Below, in pieces: positions 45,021 through 64,000 of a DNA stretch of 64,000 nt. The notes under the pieces are model-generated. The model searched no databases. It was not told where the DNA came from and saw only the letters and a list, made by a program, of their open reading frames with translations. The DNA is from Cristatella mucedo (taxonomy: Eukaryota > Bryozoa > Phylactolaemata > Cristatellidae): NCBI GenBank assembly GCA_009760855.2, contig WPIO01000051.1, positions 2,531,501 to 2,595,500 of the forward strand. Reading direction: 5' to 3'. Numbering within the stretch: the stretch's first letter is position 1; the number at the start of each line of letters is the position of its first letter. A program made the translations under genes and the position numbers.

Positions 45021-46500
45021 GGTTTCCTGGGGTGACCTTGAGCTTAAGCAGCTGCTGTGAAATTTTGACTTTCCAAATAAGTTCTATAGGCTACTAAACG
45101 GCGAATACTTGCTGTTAATACCTGCAGCAAGTCTCGGATGTTACAGATCAGCCACGTAGGTCCAGGTCGCTCTAGCAAGGCATCGAAACGAAGTCAAATT
45201 AGCGAAATCTAACTACCCTTTAGCTCCTAAATCCTACAGAGCTTCCGCATGACCATCGTGATTCCAGTGAAGAATGCTACCAGGCTACAGAATTCATTTA
45301 ATAAAATACTCAATATAAAGTATTGTATATTGGCACTAAAGACATGTTGAGGTTGCAGATTGGAGGCGTTTCTCTAAAAGGGGCAACAGTTTATATTTAG
45401 ATGTGGCTAGACAGACCTCGAGAAGGCGCCCAATTCGTTGTCGCTTTCAGAGGGACCGTGATTTTTTGGAAGTGTATCATATTTTAGAGTTTTTAAATAG
45501 TAATTCTTTTTTCAATTTAAATTATATATACAGCATTTAAAGCAGGCCTACCTTCGCTGCATAGCCTCAGTCGCTCCAAATTGGGTTGGAATTTTCCGTC
45601 TAAAGTGCCGGAAAGAGGTTTCCGGGCTACGTACCATCGGCGTCGACCAAAAGGCGTCCTCGGATTGTATGACAGTTAAACTAATAATTAAATTGAGAAT
45701 TTAAAGAAATAATCTAATTAGCAAGCCCATAACGGCTAAAAACTTTTCAGACGAGGTTTCGATGGATAATTCTTTACCTAGCGCCAAGATTGAGGTTTAG
45801 AACCCATACCATAATTATGGCTACGTTTTCATATGATGTATCAATTGAATTTGACACAACCTTAGACTTGTTTATAAAAACCTTGATACCAATGAATATA
45901 ACTCTTCTATATAACTCTTTATAATTCTGTACATCAGAGGATAAAATCATGCTGGCATCGTACGGGTGGAGGCCGCCATCTGTGACTCTATGGTAAGGCT
46001 GCATTTCATGTGACAAAAGACAAATTGGCGGAGGAAGGCACGCTCAGCTATGGCACCGAGTATGTAAAACGTGCCTTATAGAAAGAAGTTCATCATAAAC
46101 AGACTTAATCACTCAAAATAGGATTATCTAGCGAGCCGCATTGGACTAATTAAAGCTACTTTCCCCGGGCAACTTTTGGACAAATTTGTATCACACTAAG
46201 CAGCATTTATAACTTGACCACATTCGTACTATGTCGGCGCCTGCTGCTGCTTTCGAGGCGGCTATGTTTTTGGTAGCGTCTGGCTGGGGATTTACAAAAA
46301 ACGGAGCCTCAGTATGCCTGATACGGGCTGTATGGTGGAGCAGCATTACTGGCTACTCAGTCGCAGAGGAAACCTAGTCGAAGACCTGCTTTCTTTCCTT
46401 GCCATGTTCACGCACAATTTAACTCAGAGGCTAACAGCAAAGGTTTCGGACTACTACTAGGCCGTTTCAGGAGGTCAAAAAGGCACACTAGGCCAGAAGA
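45021..46500. other. No recognised feature
   Basis: AT-rich DNA with no ORF above 80 residues and no recognised repeat. Confidence 0.4.
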
Positions 46501-46502
46501 AA

Positions 46503-46539
46503 CCACGCCCACTCCGATGGCCCGTCGGAGTGGGCGTGG
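46503..46539. repeat. Perfect inverted repeat, 15-bp arms
   Basis: CCACGCCCACTCCGA and TCGGAGTGGGCGTGG are separated by 7 bases. The GC-rich arms would make a very stable hairpin. Confidence 0.95.
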
Positions 46540-46749
46540 CCAGACGCACAAACACAAAGCCACATCTGACGCACTGACACGCACGACGATTATAGGGGTA
46601 GACATTAATCACCCCAAACCGGGTCATGCGCTTCTTTCCATACAAGCACCTGACATCAGTTCTAAAAATAAACATGGGCAACAGTTTGAACTGCAACCAG
46701 CAGGAATGAAGGGGAACAAAGCCGCAACAATTCAATTACTGTCCATTCG

Positions 46750-46840
46750 ATCGGGCTTCTTTTGCAGCAATTGTAAAGTGCCTAGAAAGAGATTAAGCTC
46801 TCTCCAGGGCGCTATAAGAAACGTATTTTTACTATTTTAA
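46750..46840 (+). mobile_element. LINE-B 3' end fragment
   Basis: GCAGCAATTGTAAAGTGCCT, AGAAAGAGATTAAGCTCTCT, CCAGGGCGCTATAAGAAACG: the terminal stem-loop only. Confidence 0.75.
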
Positions 46841-46848
46841 CTATTAAT

Positions 46849-47306
46849 TAGTCCGGATCCAACTATAAATAACTAGGGTGGCGTTAGGCAGGACTGGAGT
46901 GCTAGCTAGGGCCTATCTGGCATAAAGGCAGGATTTTGCCGACCTCTTCGTTAACACTTTCTGGCGCAAATCCGTCACGGCTAAGGGCTGCCGCCGCTAA
47001 CCATAAGCAAAGCAAAGTCGCAATTCTAAAATCCTACTGCAAAACGCGAGAAGCAAAATCAAGCACAATAAAAGTTAGCTCTTAACTCATAGCAAAAAGC
47101 GGCCGAGAGACGGCTCCTGCCTCGAAAACTCGTCATTTGGGATACTCATAAGTCAAAGTACCTCTATAGTGAAGGCAAAGAAAACGGCGACAACTAAACT
47201 AGGCCGGATCCATCAATAAATAACTAGGGGACCGCTAGGCCGGACTGGAGCACTAGCTAGGCCGGATCTGGCCTAAAGGCGTGAGTTTGCCGACCTCTTA
47301 ATTAAC
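46849..47306. repeat. Pair of about 105-bp direct repeats
   Basis: The segment at 46,849-46,955 (TAGTCCGGATCCAACTATAA, ATAACTAGGG, GGACTGGAGTGCTAGCTAGG, GCCGACCTCTTCGTTAAC) recurs at 47,200-47,306 with about 15-20% differences. The intervening 245 bp are not repeated. The class is unknown. Confidence 0.8.
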
Positions 47307-49790
47307 TGAACATCGTGACAGCCTTGCACGTAGCGGCGAAAATCAAAACAGTCATTGTCAAATCATGAAGCGAAATAAACTATAATTCGCATCTTCCTTT
47401 TATTAAATGCGGTCACTTTTTTAATGATGGAAAAGAATGAAGAGAGATTTTAGCAGACGGTGGTTGAATTGCTGCCTGTTGAGCGAATCAATCTGAGGCG
47501 ACCGAATCTCATGGGCTAAACTGATAGAGCTCTTCTTTTCTGCTTGGCTATGTGCTTATTTCTTCACACGACGGGCAGTAGGCCACCTCGCAGTAGACCA
47601 CGCCCGTTCGCCATCTGGCCTCACTGAGCGGGCTTGTCTCGCCCACTCTTTACCCATTCGTAGCGACTGTTAATTCTCACTTAAGATGTTGTCTTCGACC
47701 AAGCATCGCAAATGTCAGATGATTCTACGTCCCCTACACGAACGGGATAGCCCAAAAAAGTTTTTTTTTCCGAAAACTCTTCTCCGGTAGCAAACTGGCT
47801 GACCAAATCTCTGTAGGTTCTGCCATGCGTTATTTTTAGCTCCACCTCTAACTAATCATAGCGGCAACGAAGCGAATGCACAGCAAAAAACTGACGTAGC
47901 ATGAATGGAAAATGGAAATCATTTCGCCTGGCCAGTGATTGCAGCGAGTAGTATCACGTGTACGTACACGTGATACCTTTTCGTTATGTAGTCTCAGCAA
48001 GACGGTAGAATGACAGGTATTTAGGTCCCGTCTTGAGCGGTCTTTGTTTTTTGCTTCTGTGTTCTTAGGGTGAAATACCGCTGAGAAATGCACGTTCAAA
48101 AGTAGTAAGCTTTAATAAGCGGAACAGAGCACCAACCAAGCAGTAGCTCCGAAGAGGCGCGTGCGCGAGTCGTAAGGCGTCAGGCCCGATATATGCCACG
48201 TCTACGGTACGTGGGTTCACCGGGGCGGGCCAACTGCTGATTAATAGCAATATCGAGCTAAACGAGCCGACTGCATCCAGGCTTGAAGAGCCACCGAACG
48301 TTGTCGGCTAGTTCGAGCAACGCCCGAAGGCTGCGTCAGCCACATCACGTTGATGTGCGGTAGTTGGCACCACAGAAACTTGCATGCTGGTTCTTAGCAG
48401 GCGTCTTTTCCAGGTTACAATTCCTGGAGGCTAATCATATAATTAAGTAAACGGTGTTTTTTCTGACTATCTTAATCGGAGCTTGACAACCTACTATTGA
48501 TTAGGGCCATTTAGAGACATAAAGATCTGCCGCTGGCATTTAGGGAAAGTATGGAGCCATCATGATAAACTCAAGTAACAAATCTAAAGATTCTAATCAA
48601 TTCGTGGCTATATATAAAACTGCGATACTTGAAAATGTAAAATCCTTATGACGGTGACATCTTGGATGCTGCCAGGTTTCTTAAATCCAAGAACTATTAA
48701 AAAGTCGGCCTCAGCATGCACCTGGCCTAGCACCAGTGGGTATATACTACCGGAATGCGAAAAAATTTCCAAGGAGAAAAATTCATCTACCCAAGACCTC
48801 AGGTCTCTCCATCTTCCTCTCTCCAGTCCGTTTTGCGTTTGACATTTGGAAACATACCCCTCATGCTCGACTATATAGCCTTTATGTTACCGGACATTTT
48901 TCACACACCAATCTGCCGAAACTACACCGAAATTCCGCATTAGCATCACTCCTGCTGCTTTTAGCTTTCGCAATGAACTCAGATGAGCCTAGAGAACTTA
49001 AGAAGCACGTATAGCTGACGAGCAATTGTGCGTACGTATTCTCGCCAATTCCAGTTATAGATAGTCATTACAAAAGCGCTAACTTCGGCTTCCGGAGACA
49101 CTGCGAGAATTAGTTTAACCGCCTTACGACCCCAGTCATACAGGATCAAGTTGAAAGATCTATGCGCTACGAGTATTTAAAAACCCTTGCTTCGATAGTC
49201 CGGCTACTCGACGGTAGCTGTGCGGCTCACTTATGGCAACTGCACGGGGTAGAAAAATGAGCGCTGAGGCAAGTAGACTTGTGGAAAATGCCCGCTTCCC
49301 GTCTAATCAGAATGTCTTTTCGTCTCGGCGGCGATTATGACCCGATTATGAAAAGAATTTTGAACTTTCGAGCTGCGACCATTGAAAGGCGGAAACGCAG
49401 TCATACTGAGTGCCAATCGAGGCTAGAGCGCACGCACCACACCTTGATTTAGACTAACCATTTATAATTCTATCTATAATCGCTAGTATCGTCGGAACTG
49501 TCGAAAAAATACATAATGCAGCGGCTGAGCGCGCTTCTCGCCATTCGGGGCGAAATTTGCTGAAACCACTGAAGCGGACACTCCAATTCAACTTCCGCGC
49601 AGCTTCAGCAACGTAAGGCGCGGTCGCAGTAGTTCATGCAAGAACTGCTTGTGCAGTACCTTGGATACTGTCCGCCGTAGCCCACTAGCGCTGACAGCGA
49701 TAACCGCTAGCTAACGTATCTACGAGAACGATACGGTTACGCTTCCGGTTGCAACGAGCTCGCTGGTGTGGAAGGCTCGTATTTTGTAAG
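47307..49790. other. No gene supported
   Basis: The one conspicuous element is the 26-bp palindrome at 47,951. Frames (up to 92 residues) show no domain. Confidence 0.35.
47951..47976. promoter_or_regulatory. 26-bp perfect palindrome with two E-boxes
   Basis: Each half is GTATCACGTGTAC or its reverse complement, so CACGTG occurs twice (47,955-47,960 and 47,967-47,972) with a 12-bp register. CACGTG is the canonical E-box of bHLH factors, from established knowledge. A regulatory role here is inference. Confidence 0.5.
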
Positions 49791-50440
49791 CGGTCAGGTC
49801 AGCCAATCAGCTTTTGTTCCTTGGCGCACCCGCCCATTTAAAAATACGGCGCCGCCGTACTTGGCCGTAGCCCTTCTGCACTACGCTTCGAGATCCACCA
49901 GGCTATCGAACACCCGGATTGTAGCATGGAAATGCAGGTAAACTCAGCGCAAATTTATTGACCGGAGCTCTGCGGCGGTCGTGCTGCGTGAGCGATCCGC
50001 GCGTGCCCGGACGGTAATGGCTGCTGCCTGCCAGCCAAGCCATCCAGCTACTTGCGCGCTCGCTTGCCCGGAGGAGCCCGTTAGAAATGCGGCTCACACG
50101 ATGCGCTTTTTAGAATACCTGGAGATGCGCGTCCGGCCCTCCCCTGACTTGTTGCATCTGTCTGCACTCGCCGCCGTTGTGACCGGCTCCGCATGTGGCA
50201 CCGCCTCGGCCGGCCGGTCCGTACGGCCTGCGGGGCGGCCGGAAATGTATGCATGCGTGATATCGAACGTGTGGCTTAGAGTGGCGCGGACGGAGTCGAG
50301 CCCGTTAAGTGCGGCGGGCGAAGCACGCGTCGCACGACCGCGTCCTCCGAACACGAGCTGTGCTGCTCAAGCATTCGCACCCACCATTGTGTCGCCCCGT
50401 CGCCCTCTCTAACGGCCACCGTACTATGTAGATGCGACGG
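49791..50440. other. GC-rich block, possible kinesin promoter region
   Basis: CpG-rich DNA about 2.3-2.9 kb before the first identified kinesin exon. It contains ATGGAAATGCAG|GTAAAC at 49,926-49,939, a start codon followed after four codons by a good phase-0 donor, compatible in phase with the exon at 52,779. Overlapping frames (143 and 86 residues) show no domain. Confidence 0.35.
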
Positions 50441-50449
50441 CTGCGATTA

Positions 50450-50631
<182 letters not shown>

Positions 50632-50849
50632 CTCCAGAACCCGCCCGTGTTCCCAGTATCTCTACAAGCGGTACCAGACGCACGATATAAGCAGTTGTAG
50701 ACCAGGATCAAACAGAGCTTTTGTCATCCTGTACTCCGTGCTCGCTATCAATCTGCTGTGCGTACACATAGCTTGTTGGTGTAGAAAATTAGCTCTACCA
50801 TCATTTTATCTATAGACTGTTGACGCCCGAAATTTTGCTCTTTTGTCTT

Positions 50850-50946
50850 TTAACTGGAAATCACGCAATTCGTATCCAACGACATCCGCCCTGCTGCCGA
50901 CTCTGGCACATTTATTCCGCCTGTCCTGTGCCACTACGTCTATGCA
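50850..50946 (+). mobile_element. LINE-A 3' ORF scrap
   Basis: ATTCGTATCCAACGACATCC, GCTGCCGACTCTGGCACATT parallels LINE-A 3,858-3,910 (ACGCAACGACATCTACTCTC, GCCGACTATGGCACATC). Confidence 0.6.
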
Positions 50947-50950
50947 ACTT

Positions 50951-50953
50951 CTC

Positions 50954-51004
<51 letters not shown>
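50951..51004. repeat. (CT)n microsatellite
   Basis: A pure CT run of about 54 bp. Confidence 0.95.
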
Positions 51005-51008
<4 letters not shown>

Positions 51009-52778
51009 TGAGATTAATCGAATGGCAGTCCTGTGCACGGCACTCGATAGCCACTAAAAGGCTTAAGAGTGCAATGGAAATCTCACTAGCTTAATGCCTG
51101 CTTCTTCTTTCTTGGCTGTAAGGCCATGCGAGTCACATGATAGAAATGCATGCATTATTCAGCCCGTGCATTATCGACGAGCTTGCTGCTGACATCTCAA
51201 GCTGAGCCTCCTGTATCGTGCCGCTGGGTCGCGGATGCACGTCGGCCGTGTGCTGTCTGTGGCCTCTTAACGAAGTTAGTGGCAGAAGTCCTGCAAGGGA
51301 CTCGGAACAACGCCACTTAGTCCAGCCCAGCGGTCAACTCAGCCTTGCGCAACACGTCGTCGTTCGTTACCACCCGTTTGGGCTAGTTCTGCTCTCTGTG
51401 ATGGCTCTCGTGGTTGCTTCTTGTCTTGCCGCTGTTTGGGTATGCGCCTGTGATGGCCAGTGACAGTGCGCGCATCCCTGCTGACCCCATCGGAGCACCG
51501 GCTGCTGTCCAGAGCCGACCGCCTAGTTAGCCTGCTCTCGTGGGCACGCGCAAGGCACCCTTCTCCGGCACTCGCTTTCTCATGCTTTGCCGTGCATAGT
51601 ACTGCTGGAGTGATGAACCGCCAGCCAGCATGCTTGTCGCATTAGCTAAGGCTAAGCACGGCTCGGGAGTTGGACTAACTGCGACACTAGTGTCACGAGC
51701 CACCCGCTGTTGTATCAAGATTATTTAAGATTATCTGATTATCACATTTGATTATCTGAGTTGTGCCTAAGGTAGTGTGCCCCCCCCCCGTTTGTGACAG
51801 CGAGCAGAAAAAGGCGTGTGCCAATGGTGCGTCCCACAATCGTTGCATGACCAGCAAGCTGTGCCAATCGGCCGAGCATTAGTGAGGCCGGCACACTGCC
51901 ACCTGCTGCTGCTGCTGCCTGCTGCTATCTGCTCTCACCGAACGGATGCGGCAATGTGCCTAGCATGGCGTCGTGTGGCCAATGTCATTGTGCATTTGCA
52001 CAGGCCTCGCCTGCTTTCTCTCCTAGGATTTACAGCCCACTTCGCCGTTAGCGGTGAGGAGCACAAACACCGTTATGCCTAAGCCAGTGAGCAGCCGGCT
52101 GCCGGTGAAGCAGCCCACCGTGCCACGGTTTAACGCAGACATAACCATGTCGTCGACAGAAAACGTGCCTTGCCAGCCGTCGGCACAGGTGTGCCACCTT
52201 GACACTTAGTCTCTAATGGTGGCAGCGTGCCTTGGCCGCTCTGAGCACCTGGCGCCGCTACCTCGCCTGTTGGCAGCAGCCGTTGAATGCTAGTTCGCGA
52301 GGCCACACTGTCGACGCCCCAACGCGTCACTCACCTGCTTATAGGGCTAGTGTGCTGTACTCTCCATGCTGCTGTAGCCGCTGCCCTCACCGGTCCCAGC
52401 TCTGCAGCTGCTACTCGGTCGGTGAGGCTTGCCGAGCCCAACCTTGGGGGCGCGGAGGGAGGGAGGAGGGGGACATCGCTCGGTGGCGGTGTGCGTGCAC
52501 TTTGCTTCGTTGCTCGCTCGAGTCACGAACCAGTAGCCCTTCTTTGCATCGGCGTCGTGCTGCGCCAAGTGAGTGCGCCAGATCGGCATGCCGCTGCTCT
52601 GGGCACGGGGTTGGGCGCCCGGCTGCCATCTTGAGTGGCAGGCGACATGCTCGCACGCTCGTCTAATGGGCGGGCGGCGTCGAGCTGCGGCCGGGCGGCA
52701 GCTGTCCTGGCTGCTGGCCTAGCACTTCCGTCGTCGGCCTGTATCTGTGTAACCTGACCTCTCTGTAACCGTTTGCAG
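51005..52778. other. GC-rich upstream region or first intron of kinesin
   Basis: The exon at 52,779 begins in phase 0 without an initiator Met, so at least one coding exon must precede it, in or before this stretch. Frames (up to 144 residues) overlap and show no recognised domain. One of them (52,287-52,571) could end in a phase-0 donor CAA|GTGAGT. A C-run lies at 51,780-51,789. I could not choose a first exon with confidence. Confidence 0.4.
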
Positions 52779-62870
<10,092 letters not shown>

Positions 62871-64000
62871 TTGTCTCCAGTGATGGCTGCCAGTGGTCAA
62901 AGTGCCTCTTGCTTAGGTTCTTTCCTCTATGAGAGTCACATCTTGAGATGCTTTCACTTGAGCGTTTTGTAAATAGTTGTTGAAGTATTACTGTTGCTAT
63001 ATATGTGAAACATTGCCGTCGGCCTACGTTTAAAGTCGTTGTCCTACTCGTCAGCTGGTTGGATGGGTAGGACTTTGTCACGGGAGACTTGATCTGCTCT
63101 CACACAGAGAGACAGGTCGCGGGCTGAAGAAGTGATCAACTGCTTGGGTGAGAAGCCTCTGGACATTGGAAGCCACTCATTATGCTGAGTGGCTCTGCTT
63201 CATACCAGTGACAACGCCTGCCCTGTACCAGTGCAAGGCTTTTACCCGATGTTTCGGTGAGACTGTGAGCACTGCTCAGGCAACCACAGCTTGATCGGAT
63301 GCAAATGAGTACTCCGTGCAGGCAGCTCTGCATCAAATCTGAGGCTCGTCTCCGACGACGATCACAAGTAGCCGAACGTCTGTGTCACTCTGATGCATCC
63401 AGCATCACTAGCTAATGGCACGTGTACTCTTGCAGGCACTAGCTAGTGTGCCCTTTGCTGCTGCGATGCTTTTTCGTGACCTCAAGTCAGTCTTAGCAAC
63501 ATCTATCCTCCTCGATTTAAGTAAACAAGTTTATTGCTGCGGTTTTCCTAGCCGCCCATCTTGGATAGCCAGTCCTGTAGCCAGGCTGAGGTGCAACTAG
63601 CCTCCTGCATGTCCACGTGAGTCTCCATTTTTTATGCAGCCGGTATGCGTAGAATTGCTGTTATGCAAAGAAAACTATTTGTAAGTGTGTTGTATGCATA
63701 TTTATTATCATGTATACATGCAGGTACCGTTGAAAATTTTAGCGAGTACCAGAAACTCAAAAAACCTCTGTATGTCTAAAGCTGCTCTGGCCACGGCTGG
63801 CAATGCAGAGGCAATGCACCGAACTGATCGCTGCATCAATCCAATCTAAACAAAGTAGTTCCATCCACATTCCTGTGCAGGACGAGGCAGAAACTATGCC
63901 AGAAGACACGGTCCTGGGTTGGAAAATTATGTCTAACAAAAGTCCTTGTTAAAAAATTTCCTCAATCTTCCTTGCTAAAACAAAATTGTGTCCCTGTTGA
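62871..64000 (+). other. KIFC1 3' flank
   Basis: It presumably starts with the 3' UTR. I see no AATAAA or ATTAAA on the plus strand in this stretch, so the polyadenylation site is not placed. No further gene is recognised. Confidence 0.4.

Overview
The window is nuclear DNA of an animal (metazoan). It holds spliced genes with short exons and GT-AG introns, two families of non-LTR retrotransposon, tRNA-derived SINEs and very long (CT)n, (TG)n and (CTG)n arrays. There are no operons, ribosome binding sites or CRISPR arrays. The phylum cannot be fixed from sequence alone. A repeat-rich invertebrate, for example a flatworm or other lophotrochozoan, fits but is inference.

Two protein-coding genes can be supported exon by exon with matching splice phases. 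On the minus strand (about 24,873 down to 20,108) lies the 3' two thirds of a nicotinic acetylcholine receptor-like subunit of the Cys-loop family. Six exons give 337 residues: part of the ligand-binding domain, a C-x13-C Cys-loop, and M1, M2, M3 and M4. Its 5' exons were not found. On the plus strand (52,779 to 62,870) lies a kinesin-14 of the KIFC1/HSET/ncd type. Eleven exons give 641 residues: a basic tail with a Myc-like nuclear localisation motif, a coiled coil, the kinesin-14 neck, a full motor domain and the family's C-terminal tail. Its first exon is not certain. The two genes have no evident functional link.

Layout: 1-20,100 is intergenic, with retrotransposon copies (LINE-A at 2.2-4.1 kb with an open reverse-transcriptase frame; LINE-B fragments at 0.4, 4.4, 7.5 and 11.6 kb), GC-rich blocks (4.6-5.7, 6.4-7.25, 9-9.6 and 10-11.2 kb) and an 800-bp CT array at 15.2-16.0 kb. 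20.1-24.9 kb is the receptor gene. 25-34 kb has SINEs and two blocks (27.4-28.0 and 28.5-28.8 kb) that repeat, in the same order and orientation, blocks at 0.9-1.6 and 6.7-7.2 kb. 33.8-38.5 kb has a chimeric LINE-A/LINE-B copy and an inverted LINE-B copy. 38.6-49.8 kb is mostly old repeats plus notable palindromes. 49.8-52.8 kb is GC-rich and probably the 5' region of the kinesin gene. The kinesin gene and its repeat-laden introns fill the rest.

No new defence, CRISPR-like or biosynthetic system was seen. The observations most worth following are the 3' stem-loop shared by a SINE and LINE-B, the LINE chimera, the collinear segmental duplication, the microsatellites next to kinesin splice acceptors (including an uninterrupted (CTG)35), and the unusual pore residues of the receptor.
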